The notes below the pieces were generated by a model. That model saw only the letters and a list, made by a program, of their open reading frames with translations, ran no database searches and had not been told where the DNA came from. Source: Hyphomicrobiaceae bacterium (GTDB taxonomy: Bacteria > Pseudomonadota > Alphaproteobacteria > Rhizobiales > Xanthobacteraceae). From it: a DNA stretch of 64,000 bases. This document shows positions 9,260 to 18,687 of the stretch, in pieces; within the stretch, counting starts at the first letter, position 1, and each line of letters starts with the position of its first letter. The position numbers were made by a program, and so were the translations under genes. The stretch covers positions 123,563 through 187,562 of the forward strand of contig JAJPJB010000064.1 of the NCBI GenBank assembly GCA_021324465.1, in the 5' to 3' direction.

Positions 9260-10318
9260 CTATCGCCGCGGCGCAAAGCCGAACGTCTTTTCGAACCGCT
9301 TCGCATAATCAGGCCAGACCTGCGGATTGACGATCCGCGCCACCGGCCTGCCGTCGAGCGCGTCGAGCATCTGCTCGGCAGCGATCTTGCCCATATTGGC
9401 GCGCGCCTCGCGGGTGACGCCGGCGGTGTGCGCGGTGACGATGACATTATCGTATTGCATCAGCGGATGATCGGCCGCCGGTGGCTCCTTGCTCCATACG
9501 TCGAGGCCGGCGCCGGCGATCTTCTTGTCGCGGAGCGCCCGTTCCAAAGCTTCCTCGTCGTGAATGAAGCCGCGCGCCGTGGTGATGAAGTAAGCATGCG
9601 GCTGCATCAACGCATATTCCCGCGTCGAGATCATTTTGCGCGTCTCGTCGGTGAGCGGGCAATTCACCGAAACAAAGTCGGCGCGGCACAGCAGTTCGTC
9701 GAGCTCGACCTTGGTCGCGCCGCGGGCGCGAATCTGTTCGGCGCTAAGATAAGGATCGTAGGCCACGACCTGCATGCGAAACAGTGTGCCGCACAATTCG
9801 GAGACGCGGCGGCCGACATTGCCGATGCCGATGATGCCGATGGTTTTGCCCACGATTTCATGGCCGGTATAAAGGTTGCGATCGCCGAGCGTACCTGCGC
9901 GCAGCGCGCGATCGCATTCGCCGATCCGCTTGTTGAGGCACAGCATCATGCCGAGCACATGTTCGGCGACCGATTCGGCATTACCCCCGGCTTGATTGAC
10001 GACGAGAATGCCGCTGTCGGTGCAGTCCTGCACCGTCACGGTGTCGTAGCCAGCGCCATTGGTGGAGACGATCAGCAGATTTGGGGTTTTGCGCAGCAGC
10101 TCGCGCGTGACGTGATAATGCCGCGCCAGTTCATCGCGCGCCGAGCTGATCTGATAGGCATGCGCGGCGGAGAGCACCTCGATCGCTGTGCCATTGGGAG
10201 CCTCCTGGTCCAGCATGTCAAGCCGTATGTCACCGCGCTTGCCGAGCATCTCGCCGTAGCCAATCGGCCGGTGCGGCTTGACGCAGAAGACGCGCTTGTT
10301 ATTCGCGGTATTCGTCAT
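9260..10318 (-). CDS. D-isomer-specific 2-hydroxyacid dehydrogenase
   Basis: GKTIGIIGIGNVGRRVSELC (NAD-binding), VNQAGGNAESVAEHVLGMMLCLNKRI, HTAGVTREARANMGKIAAEQMLDAL. Confidence 0.92.
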   Translation of the reverse strand: MTNTANNKRVFCVKPHRPIGYGEMLGKRGDIRLDMLDQEAPNGTAIEVLSAAHAYQISSARDELARHYHVTRELLRKTPNLLIVSTNGAGYDTVTVQDCTDSGILVVNQAGGNAESVAEHVLGMMLCLNKRIGECDRALRAGTLGDRNLYTGHEIVGKTIGIIGIGNVGRRVSELCGTLFRMQVVAYDPYLSAEQIRARGATKVELDELLCRADFVSVNCPLTDETRKMISTREYALMQPHAYFITTARGFIHDEEALERALRDKKIAGAGLDVWSKEPPAADHPLMQYDNVIVTAHTAGVTREARANMGKIAAEQMLDALDGRPVARIVNPQVWPDYAKRFEKTFGFAPRR

Positions 10319-10337
10319 CGACCTCGTTCTCCCAGCC

Positions 10338-10424
10338 CGTCATGGCCGGACTCGTCCTCGCCGTCCACGTCTCACGCTTGCCCCGGCAAAACGTGGATGC
10401 CGGCACAGAAGGCCGGGCATGACC
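10338..10424. repeat. Palindromic intergenic repeat, same family as 7813-7880
   Basis: GTCATGGCCGG...CCGTCCACGT...AACGTGGATGCCGG...CCGGGCATGAC nested inverted arms. Confidence 0.6.
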
Positions 10425-10437
10425 ATTTGATTTTCAC

Positions 10438-11784
10438 TTACTGCCGCGGCACAGCGAGCGTTGCAAGCCTCGAAACATCTTGCTTGTTGTCGAGATCCCA
10501 AATCGCGGCGATCAAGGGCGAGATATCGTGTCCGGGAATGGCGTCCCGCGCTGCGGCACGCAGCTTGGCTTCGAGCGCGTTATCGCTCATTGGGTTTTCG
10601 GCACTGCCGCGCGCCGCCTTCTGCGATACTCTGTGCGTCTGACCGTCGGCCGTGACGATCTCGACGGCTGCGGACGTGGGGGGGAAGCTTTCGTCGCGCA
10701 CCACGCCGACCTTGCCGCGCAGCGTCGAAACCTGGGGATCATTCACGCAGGCGTCGGTGAATTGCGCAACGCCGGCTTGGCCCGTGATCAGGGCGGCGGC
10801 AACTGCGTGCTGTGTCGAGACTTGCGCCTCGCGGCCGGTTGCAATCTTCGGCCGGTCGGTCCGCGTGGCAAGAAGTGGATTGCCGGTGACAACGACTCTT
10901 TCCACCACGGCGTCTGAATGTTCGCGCCGCCAATCCAGCACGCAGTCGAGCACCGGATGAATCACAAAGCCGCAGGGGTAAGGCTTATAGGCGGTGCCGA
11001 GAATTTCCCAGTTGTCGCCGAGAGTCTTGGTGAGCGCGGTCAAATCCGGCTGTTCGCCCATCGCGTGATAATAGCCCTGCACCCCGTTAAGCGGATCGAG
11101 CGGGCCTTCGAAATTCTTTGCCGCGAGAAGGGCCGACAACAAACCGTTGCGCGCGGCATTGCCGACACCGACGCTTTTTGCCGGCGTGCCGAGACATTCG
11201 CAGATGCCCGCCGATTGCATGGCCGCAATGCCCAGCGCCCAGATCATTTGCGTCGTGCCGAGACCGAGCAATTTGCCGGCGCCGGCCGCGGCACCAAATA
11301 CGCCGCAGGTCGAGGTGATATGCCAGCCCTTCCTGTAATGGCCGGGCGACATTGCAAGCCCGATCCGGCATTCTATTTCGTTGCCCAGCACCAGCGCGAG
11401 CAGAACATCGCGGCCGCTCACCGGCTTCGTTTCGGCCAGCGCCAGCAGCGCCGGCGCGACTGGTGCGGTCGGATGAATCGCAGTGGACACATGCGTATCA
11501 CAAAAGTCGAGCACATTGGCGCCGGCCGCATTGAGAAAGGCGGCATTGAGAGCATCGATGCGCTCGCGCCGGCCGATGATCGCCGCTTCGCCGCCGCCGG
11601 AAAATCCGGCAAGCACCTTAAGCGCGGTTTCGATCGTCGGGTCGTGACTGCCGGTCAGCGCCACGGCAAAAAAATTCATCAGCGCCCGCTTGGCCTCGTG
11701 CACCACGGCCGGCGGCAGATGGTCCCATCGCGTGGCCACGATGAAATGGGCGAGCCGCTCAGTCACGCCTTGAGCTTGCAGCAT
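10438..11784 (-). CDS. MmgE/PrpD family protein
   Basis: LAHFIVATRWDHLPPAVVHEAKRALMNFFAVALTGS, DFCDTHVSTAIHPTAPVAPALLALAE, KPYPCGFVIHPVLDC. Confidence 0.9.
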   Translation of the reverse strand: MLQAQGVTERLAHFIVATRWDHLPPAVVHEAKRALMNFFAVALTGSHDPTIETALKVLAGFSGGGEAAIIGRRERIDALNAAFLNAAGANVLDFCDTHVSTAIHPTAPVAPALLALAETKPVSGRDVLLALVLGNEIECRIGLAMSPGHYRKGWHITSTCGVFGAAAGAGKLLGLGTTQMIWALGIAAMQSAGICECLGTPAKSVGVGNAARNGLLSALLAAKNFEGPLDPLNGVQGYYHAMGEQPDLTALTKTLGDNWEILGTAYKPYPCGFVIHPVLDCVLDWRREHSDAVVERVVVTGNPLLATRTDRPKIATGREAQVSTQHAVAAALITGQAGVAQFTDACVNDPQVSTLRGKVGVVRDESFPPTSAAVEIVTADGQTHRVSQKAARGSAENPMSDNALEAKLRAAARDAIPGHDISPLIAAIWDLDNKQDVSRLATLAVPRQ

Positions 11785-11882
11785 GCATCTCCTCTTTGAG
11801 TTTGCAGCGAGCATCGACCGGCGCAGGTAAAAGTGCAAGGATGCCGGCAAAGAGGCGGCATCCGCTGGGGGTGGGGAGGGTT

Positions 11883-12854
11883 ATGACGAAGGCTTGGAAG
11901 TCTTTTGCTTTTGCCTGCGCAATGGCGCTTGGCATCGCGGCCGCGGAAGCCGACGATTATCCGGCGCATCCGATCAAGCTGATCGTGCCTTATGCGCCTG
12001 GTGGCGGCGCCGATGCCGTGGCGCGGATCATCGCCAAGCGCGTGAGCGAGACCATCGGCCAGCCGATGGTGATCGAAAACCGCGGCGGTGCCGGCGCGAT
12101 CATCGGCACCGAGGATGTGCACAAGGCCGCGCCGGACGGTTACACGCTTCTGCTCGGCCAATCCGGCCCGATCTCGATCAATCCCGCCGTCTATAAGGAA
12201 CTGCCCTACGATCCTGAGAAGGATTTTGCGCCGATCACCATGACCACCGCCTATCCGTACATTCTCGTGATCAGTTCCAAGTTGCCGGTCAAATCGCTGC
12301 AAGACTTCGTCGCCATGGTCAAAGCCAAGCCGGGCGAATTCAACTACGGCACGACCGGCGTCGGCGCCGCCAACCACCTCGTCACCGAATTGTTCGCATC
12401 CAAGGCCGGATTGAAGATGACGCATGTGCCCTATCGTGGCACAGCGCTCGCCGTCACCGACTTGCTCGCCGGCCAAGTGACCATGGTGTTCGCCGATCCG
12501 GTCTCGGCGCTGCCGCATCTGCAATCGGGCGCGCTGCGCGCGCTCGCGGTCACGAGCAAGGAGCGCTCTTCGGTCGCGCCCGATGTGCCGACCATTGCCG
12601 AAAGCGGTTATCCCGGCTTTGACGCCATTGCCTGGCACGGCATTCTGGCGCCGGCCCGCACGTCGGCGCCAATCATCGCCAAGCTGCACGAAGAAATCGT
12701 CGCGGCACTGAAGGATCCGGCCACCGAGGCGCTGCTGCACGCGCAAGCCATGCAGACCGTCGGCGACACGCCCGGCGAATTTGCAACCTTCATCCATAAC
12801 GACATCGCCGTGTGGAAGGCCGTGGCAACGCAGGCCAATGTGTCGGTGAAGTAG
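11883..12854 (+). CDS. Bug/TctC-type tripartite tricarboxylate transporter substrate-binding protein
   Basis: Signal peptide; DDYPAHPIKLIVPYAPGGGADAVARIIAKRVSETIGQPMVIENRGGAGAIIGTEDVHKAAPDGYTLLLG. Confidence 0.94.
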   Translation: MTKAWKSFAFACAMALGIAAAEADDYPAHPIKLIVPYAPGGGADAVARIIAKRVSETIGQPMVIENRGGAGAIIGTEDVHKAAPDGYTLLLGQSGPISINPAVYKELPYDPEKDFAPITMTTAYPYILVISSKLPVKSLQDFVAMVKAKPGEFNYGTTGVGAANHLVTELFASKAGLKMTHVPYRGTALAVTDLLAGQVTMVFADPVSALPHLQSGALRALAVTSKERSSVAPDVPTIAESGYPGFDAIAWHGILAPARTSAPIIAKLHEEIVAALKDPATEALLHAQAMQTVGDTPGEFATFIHNDIAVWKAVATQANVSVK

Positions 12855-12860
12855 GCGCGG

Positions 12861-12875
12861 TTAATGCTCCCTTAA
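12861..12875. promoter_or_regulatory. Candidate CtrA-type box TTAA-N7-TTAA
   Basis: TTAATGCTCCCTTAA exact TTAA-N7-TTAA, upstream of the GGDEF-EAL gene. Confidence 0.3.
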
Positions 12876-13046
12876 GTTCCGCATCCGAGCAGTTCGATAG
12901 ATGTCATGTTCAACTCGCATATCTTTTAAGGCTTTTTTCTCCGCTCGCCCTTAGTGTCAGAGATACCGTCTCCGTTCCGCGGCGCCGCTCGGTTCAAGGG
13001 ACGGCAATTGACGCGGCCAAGTTTTCGAAAAAGTTTTGGGCGGGGT

Positions 13047-14867
13047 ATGGCGGATAGTGATCAGCTTGGTTTTGCTTTCCTTGCCGCGTTGCCGAAGTGC
13101 GATCCGGCACCGCTTGTGCCGCGCGCCGCGGAGACGGACACGGCCGAGCTGCAACACGAGCTTGCAAAGACGAAAGAGCGGGAGCGGGACGCGCGCCGCG
13201 CGCTCAATCTTTTGGTCAATATCCTCGACGAGCTGCCGCTCGGGCTTACGGTGCAAGCCGGTGACGGCCGCACTCTTTTCACCAACGACACGGCCGGGGA
13301 TTATTTTGGCACGACCGACATGGCGGCGGTTCGGCCGGACACCGGCAGAATCGCAAAGTCCGACATCACCATCTCGGAGGAGTCCGCGCCAAGCGCCGCC
13401 GGCGAGCGCATATTTCTGAAATCGTCGCGGCCGGCAAAGGTGCTCGATTGCGATCTCATCCTTTCGGCCTCGATCGACTTCACCGCGCGCAAGCAGATCG
13501 AGGCCGAGCTGTCAAAGCGCGCCTATTTCGATGATCTGACCGGTCTGCCCAATCGCACGCTGATCCAGGATCATGTCGAGCAGCTGCTGGCGAACCCGCA
13601 AGCGTCACCGCGCTTCGCCCTCGCCTTCATCGACATCGACAATTTCAAGCACATCAACGACTATTACACCCACGCCGTCGGCGATACGCTGCTCCTGAAG
13701 GTGGCGCAGCGCATCGCCGCGCATATTCGTCCTACCGACATTGTTGGCCGCATCAGCGGCGATGAATTTCTGCTCGTGCTCGAGCCGGTCGAAAGCAATG
13801 ACGAGCTGGCCACAGTGATCGACCAGATCCTGCAGGAGTTGAAAGAGCCGTTCCTGATTGAAGGCTTTGAGGTCTTGACCTCGGCATCGATCGGCGTGAG
13901 CATCTACCCCGATCACGGCCTCACCTACGAAATGCTTCGCCGCGCGGCCGACACGGCGATGTACCGCATCAAAGGCGGCACCAAAGGCGGCGCGGTGCTG
14001 TTCGATTCCGAGATGGGCCGCGACATGACCGTGCGCATGGCGCAGGAGCAGCGGCTGCGGCTTGCCGTGCGTGACGGGCGCTTCTGCTGCGCCTTTCAGC
14101 CCAAGGTCGACATGCGCACCCAGGAAGTGGCCGGCGTCGAAGCGCTCATCCGGCTGCGCGACGAGGACGGCGTGATCCAGGCGCCCGGCGAGTTCATCGG
14201 GCTCGCCGCCGAGCTCGGCCTGATCGATGACCTGACGCATCTGGCGCTGGCCGAGATCGTCAAGTCGATGGATCTGATCGATGAAGCCTTCGGTCCGCAG
14301 GCGACCGTAAGCATCAACGTCGCCGCGCAACAGGCTTGCGATCTCGAATTCATGCGCGGCTTTTGCGAGGAGCTCGGTTCGACCGATTATGCCGGCCGCT
14401 TCATCATCGAGGTTACTGAAGACGCTTTCGTGGCAAAGAGCCGCTTCCAGAGCCACGTTCTGCCGATGCTGCGTGAAACGGGCTTGCGCGTCTCCATCGA
14501 CGATTTCGGCACCGGCTATTCGTCGCTCGCCGTGCTCGCCGATATCACCGCCGATGAGCTGAAGATTGACCGCTCTTTCATCACCGACATTCATCAGCGC
14601 TCGCGCAGCCAAAGCATTTTGAAGGCGATCGAAGCTTTGAGCGAAAGCCTCGGCATGATGGTGATTGCCGAGGGCGTCGAGACGTTCGAAGAGGCGGCTT
14701 ACCTGCAAGCCGCCACCCGCATCCGCTATGCTCAGGGCTTCTACTACTCCAAGCCGATCTTCATGGAAGACCTGATGCCGGCGCGGGGTGCAGGCGCCAC
14801 TGTGCGCAGCTTTGCCTCACCGCGCGAGCGCGTGGCCGCGCGCAGCCATGCATTCACGCGCCGTTAG
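13047..14867 (+). CDS. GGDEF-EAL (diguanylate cyclase/phosphodiesterase) with N-terminal PAS-like segment
   Basis: DDLTGLPNR, RPTDIVGRISGDEF (I-site RxxD plus SGDEF variant), EALIRLRDEDG, SINVAA, EVTED, SIDDFGTGYSSL, DELKIDRSFI, AEGVET. Confidence 0.92.
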   Translation: MADSDQLGFAFLAALPKCDPAPLVPRAAETDTAELQHELAKTKERERDARRALNLLVNILDELPLGLTVQAGDGRTLFTNDTAGDYFGTTDMAAVRPDTGRIAKSDITISEESAPSAAGERIFLKSSRPAKVLDCDLILSASIDFTARKQIEAELSKRAYFDDLTGLPNRTLIQDHVEQLLANPQASPRFALAFIDIDNFKHINDYYTHAVGDTLLLKVAQRIAAHIRPTDIVGRISGDEFLLVLEPVESNDELATVIDQILQELKEPFLIEGFEVLTSASIGVSIYPDHGLTYEMLRRAADTAMYRIKGGTKGGAVLFDSEMGRDMTVRMAQEQRLRLAVRDGRFCCAFQPKVDMRTQEVAGVEALIRLRDEDGVIQAPGEFIGLAAELGLIDDLTHLALAEIVKSMDLIDEAFGPQATVSINVAAQQACDLEFMRGFCEELGSTDYAGRFIIEVTEDAFVAKSRFQSHVLPMLRETGLRVSIDDFGTGYSSLAVLADITADELKIDRSFITDIHQRSRSQSILKAIEALSESLGMMVIAEGVETFEEAAYLQAATRIRYAQGFYYSKPIFMEDLMPARGAGATVRSFASPRERVAARSHAFTRR

Positions 14868-15290
14868 CCACGCTTAGGCCGCCGGGTGGGCAAATGCTGG
14901 CTTAGACGCCGATGAGGGTCAAAACTCGTGAATGCGGGACCAACTCGGACTCCGAGGATCGACCTATCATGCCTGGCTGCGGCCGGAATCGGCCGTCGAT
15001 CGCAACGACCACCGTCCTTTGCAGCGGTTGCGATCGGCGGCGCGTAGCGACCAGAGGCCGTCATCCAAATTTGCGGCCCTTGACGCCAACCGGCGCACGA
15101 CTGCGCTTATCGGCCCCGCGCCCCGCCGGAGCGGCCGTTGCGATCGCCCCAACGGACGTTTGGCCTGGCTAATTCACCATTAACCCTGCGCGGTCACTCG
15201 TGCCGCCCGATTAACGGAATTTCCAAGCAGGGTCGGTCAAGATATTCGGACAGTTCCAACAATTTCCGTTTTGCGCGAGCGGAGACGATC

Positions 15291-17201
15291 TTGCCGATCA
15301 ATGATCCTCAGGCTGCCTTGGCCCCGAGCCCGCCGCCGCATCCGGACTTTCTGGGCCGCGTGATTTCAGTTCGCGGCTCGCAGGCAAGCGTCGGGCTGCC
15401 GCCCTCCTCGCCGCAATCGCCGGAAGAGACCCGCGCCACGGTTGGAAAATTTCTTGGCGTGCGTTCCGGCAGCTCGCTATTGGTCGGCTTGATCGCCGAT
15501 GTCTCACTTCGCGCCGAGCCGCCGTTTTTCAACCATGATCAGGTCGCGGTCGCGCAAGTGGACCTCATCGGCGAAATCCGCGACAGCGAGACGGCCTCCG
15601 CGCACTTCCAGCGTGGCGTAACGAGCTATCCGGCGATCGGCGACCCGGCCAGTCTGATAGGCTCGCGCGACCTGCGGCTCATTTTTCAAAATTCCGGCGG
15701 GCGCATGATCGAGGTCGGTAAGCTGCAGCAGGACGGCACAATTGCCGCACGCCTCGACATGGACGAGATGCTGAGCAAGCATTTCGCCGTGCTCGGCACG
15801 ACCGGCGTCGGCAAGTCGAGCGCGGTCACGCTCTTGTTGCAGCAGATCCTCGAAGCGCGCCCTGAGCTGCGTGTGCTCTTGCTCGACGTGCACAACGAAT
15901 ATGGCCGCTGCTTCGGTCCCCGTGCGCAAGTGCTCAATCCGAGCAACATCAAGCTGCCGTTCTGGCTCTACAATTTCGACGAGACCGTCGACGTGTTTTT
16001 CGGCGGGCGCCCGGGCTTAGAGGAAGAGGTCGATATTCTCTCCGAAGTCATTCCGCTCGCCAAAGCGGCCTATGCGCAATCCTCTTCCAGCGGGCGGCTT
16101 GCGCTGAAGACCGAAACGGCGGCGACGCGTTACACGCTCGACGTTCCCGTGCCGTACCGGATCGCCGATCTGCTGGCGCTGCTCGACGCGCGCATGGGCA
16201 AGCTCGAAAACCGCTCGTCGCGCATGATCTATCACAAGCTGATCACGCGCATCGAATCCGTGTGCAACGATCCGCGCTACGCCTTCATGTTCGAGAACGC
16301 CAATGTCGGCGGCGACACCATGGTCGAGATCCTTTCGACGCTGTTCCGCCTGCCGCCCAAAGGCGTGCCGATGACCATCCTGCAATTGGCGGGCTTTCCC
16401 TCCGAGGTGGTCGATGCGGTCGTTTCCGTTACCTGCCGCATGGCCTTCGATCTCGGGCTGTGGAGCGACGGCGCCGATCCGCTGCTCGTGGTCTGCGAGG
16501 AGGCGCATCGCTACATGGCCGCTGACCACAGCGTCGGCTTTGCGCCGACCCGGCGCGCCATTTCGCGCATTGCCAAAGAGGGGCGCAAATATGGCGTATT
16601 CCTCGGACTGGTGACGCAGCGTCCGGCCGAGCTCGATTCGACCATCCTTTCGCAATGCTCGACGCTGTTTGCCATGCGCATGACCAATGATCGCGATCAG
16701 GCGCTGCTGCGCTCGGCGGTCGCCGATACGGCGGCGAACTTTCTTGCCTTCTTGCCGTCGCTCGGCACCGGCGAAGCTTTTGCCTTCGGCGAAGGCGTGG
16801 CGCTGCCGACGCGTATCAAATTCCGCCAGTTGCCGGCACATGTTTTGCCGAAGAGCGAGACCGTCGCGCTGGGCGAAGCCGCGGCCGCAAGCGACAGCCG
16901 TTCGCTCGCCGCGGTGGTCGAACGCTGGCGCGGCCGCGTCGCCAAGCCGCGATCGGCCGCGGAGCGCACGGCCGACGAGATCAAGCCGCCGCCGTTGGTG
17001 CGGGCCGATGCACGGCCAGCACAGGTGCCGCTACCGCCGCAGCCGCAAGCCCAAGCAAGGCCGCAGGTGCAAGCGCGACCTCAGCCTCAGCCTGAAGCCA
17101 CGCCCCAGCCGCAACAGCAACCGGCTGCGCTCGATCCAAACCGTTTCCGGCTGCTCAAGCAGCCTCTTGATCCCGCCACGCCGGGCCCCCTGCGGCGCTG
17201 A
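15291..17201 (+). CDS. HerA-like DUF87 ATPase/translocase with Pro/Gln-rich C-terminal tail
   Basis: HerA beta-barrel-like N-terminus; Walker A VLGTTGVGKSSAVTLLLQQIL; Walker B PLLVVCEEAHRYM; RISRIAKEGRKYGVFLGLVTQRPAELDSTILSQC; TTG start is a proposal, ORF is open from 15138. Confidence 0.85.
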   Translation: MPINDPQAALAPSPPPHPDFLGRVISVRGSQASVGLPPSSPQSPEETRATVGKFLGVRSGSSLLVGLIADVSLRAEPPFFNHDQVAVAQVDLIGEIRDSETASAHFQRGVTSYPAIGDPASLIGSRDLRLIFQNSGGRMIEVGKLQQDGTIAARLDMDEMLSKHFAVLGTTGVGKSSAVTLLLQQILEARPELRVLLLDVHNEYGRCFGPRAQVLNPSNIKLPFWLYNFDETVDVFFGGRPGLEEEVDILSEVIPLAKAAYAQSSSSGRLALKTETAATRYTLDVPVPYRIADLLALLDARMGKLENRSSRMIYHKLITRIESVCNDPRYAFMFENANVGGDTMVEILSTLFRLPPKGVPMTILQLAGFPSEVVDAVVSVTCRMAFDLGLWSDGADPLLVVCEEAHRYMAADHSVGFAPTRRAISRIAKEGRKYGVFLGLVTQRPAELDSTILSQCSTLFAMRMTNDRDQALLRSAVADTAANFLAFLPSLGTGEAFAFGEGVALPTRIKFRQLPAHVLPKSETVALGEAAAASDSRSLAAVVERWRGRVAKPRSAAERTADEIKPPPLVRADARPAQVPLPPQPQAQARPQVQARPQPQPEATPQPQQQPAALDPNRFRLLKQPLDPATPGPLRR

Positions 17202-17232
17202 CCGTGTCCGCCTGAGCGAAAGCCGCTGGACA

Positions 17233-18666
17233 TCATGCCTTGCGGCGGAGGTCCTTGACGCGTTGCGCCTTGAACTCGGTTTTGGGCAGCGTGCCCGGCG
17301 CCAGCACGTCCGCCGTAGCCCGCACTTCGCAGCGTGCGCGAATTTCATCTTCAAGCCGTCGCCGCAGATCGGCGCCGCTTGTTGCATGATCGGCATGCTC
17401 GCAACGCACCGTCATGACGTCGAGACCGCCGTCGTCGCTCGACAATACGATCTCGAACTCATCGCCCGTCCCCGGCAGCGCGCGCACCGCCTCCTCGATC
17501 TGAACCGGGAACATCTTGATGCCGCGCAGATTGATCAGATCATCGGCACGGCCGGCAAAGGAGCCGACCGCGCGCACATGCGTGCGGCCGCAGGGGCAGC
17601 GCTCGGTCGAAAAGGTCGCGTAGTCGCCGACCAGGAAGCGCAATTGCGGCGAGCTCTCCGTATTCAAATTGGTGCAGACCGTCAGGCCGCGCTCGCCCGG
17701 CGGCAGCGCGCGGCGGCTTTCCGGATCGACGAGCTCCTAGATCTGAACGTCCTCCATCAGATGTGTCGCGGCGGGCGAGGTGCCAGGTTGCTGCGCCGGG
17801 CAGGAATAGCCGCCGACATGCGGCGAGGCTTCGGTGCAGCCATAAAATTCGACGACGCGCGCTCTCCAGAGCTCCTCAATGCGCCGGCGCGTCGATTCGA
17901 TCGCCAGCGCCGGCTCGCCCGCCACGAACAGCGTGTGCACGCTGGTGGCCGCCGGATCGTGTCCCATTGCCTGCATCAGCCGGCCGAGATGGAGCGCATA
18001 GGACGGCGTGCACAGCAGAATTGTCGGCTTGAATCGCAGAATGACATTGGCGCGCGCCTTGGCATCCATGCCGCCGCCCGGAATCGTCGGCAGCGCCATC
18101 TTCTCCAGCGCATATTGCACGCCCCAGGCCCAGACATGGGGCCCGTAGCCGGTCATCATGAAAACGACTTCGCCGGGCCGAAAGCCCATCGCAAGCAAAG
18201 CGCGCGCATTGGCCCATGCCCAGAACTCGCGGTCGATATGCGTGTAGCGAAACACCCGCGGCACGCCGGTCGAGCCGGACGACGAAAACATCATCCAGCC
18301 GCGCTGTGCCCAGATCTCGTCGGTTACTGTGGTGTAGGTGCCGTAGGGCGGATGCTCGGCGGCGTCAGCCATCATCTCTGCCTTGTCGACCACCGGCCAT
18401 TTGTGGAGATCGTCGACGCCGCGGATGTCGCTCGGCAGAAGGCCGAGGCGTTCGAAGCGACGACGATAGAACGGACTGTTTTCGTAAACAAAAGGCACCG
18501 CCGCCGCGAGCTTTTCGTTCTGGATCGCGGTTAGCTCATCGCGCGAGGCGGTATCGAGCGATGGCGACCATATGTCGGGGGTCGCGGCGCGATTCGGATC
18601 GCGCCGGAATTTTTCTATGGTTGCGAGCCAAACCTGCCGGCTCTTCTCCGCACGCGCGTTGTCCAT
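17233..18666 (-). pseudogene. PaaK-like phenylacetate-CoA ligase family protein interrupted by one in-frame TAG (17737-17739)
   Basis: N-terminal part 17737..18666 (MMFSSSGSTGVPRVFRYTHIDREFWAWANARALLAMGFRPGEV ... EDVQI*), same frame continues ELVDPESRRALPPGERGLTVCTNLNTESSPQLRFLVGDYATF...FAGRADDLINLRGIKMFPVQIEEAV down to 17233. Confidence 0.85.
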
Positions 18667-18687
18667 GTGGCGTCTCCCCGAGCTGCT

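Noticed and set aside
14997-15036. Inverted repeat CGATCGCAAC...GTTGCGATCG
   Set aside because: Perfect 10-bp arms but a 20-nt loop and no gene context or T-run; could be chance in a GC-rich intergenic region.
15291-17201. HerA-based anti-phage defence system
   Set aside because: No SIR2, DUF4297 or other nuclease/effector gene adjacent; neighbours are a GGDEF-EAL gene and a metabolic ligase.
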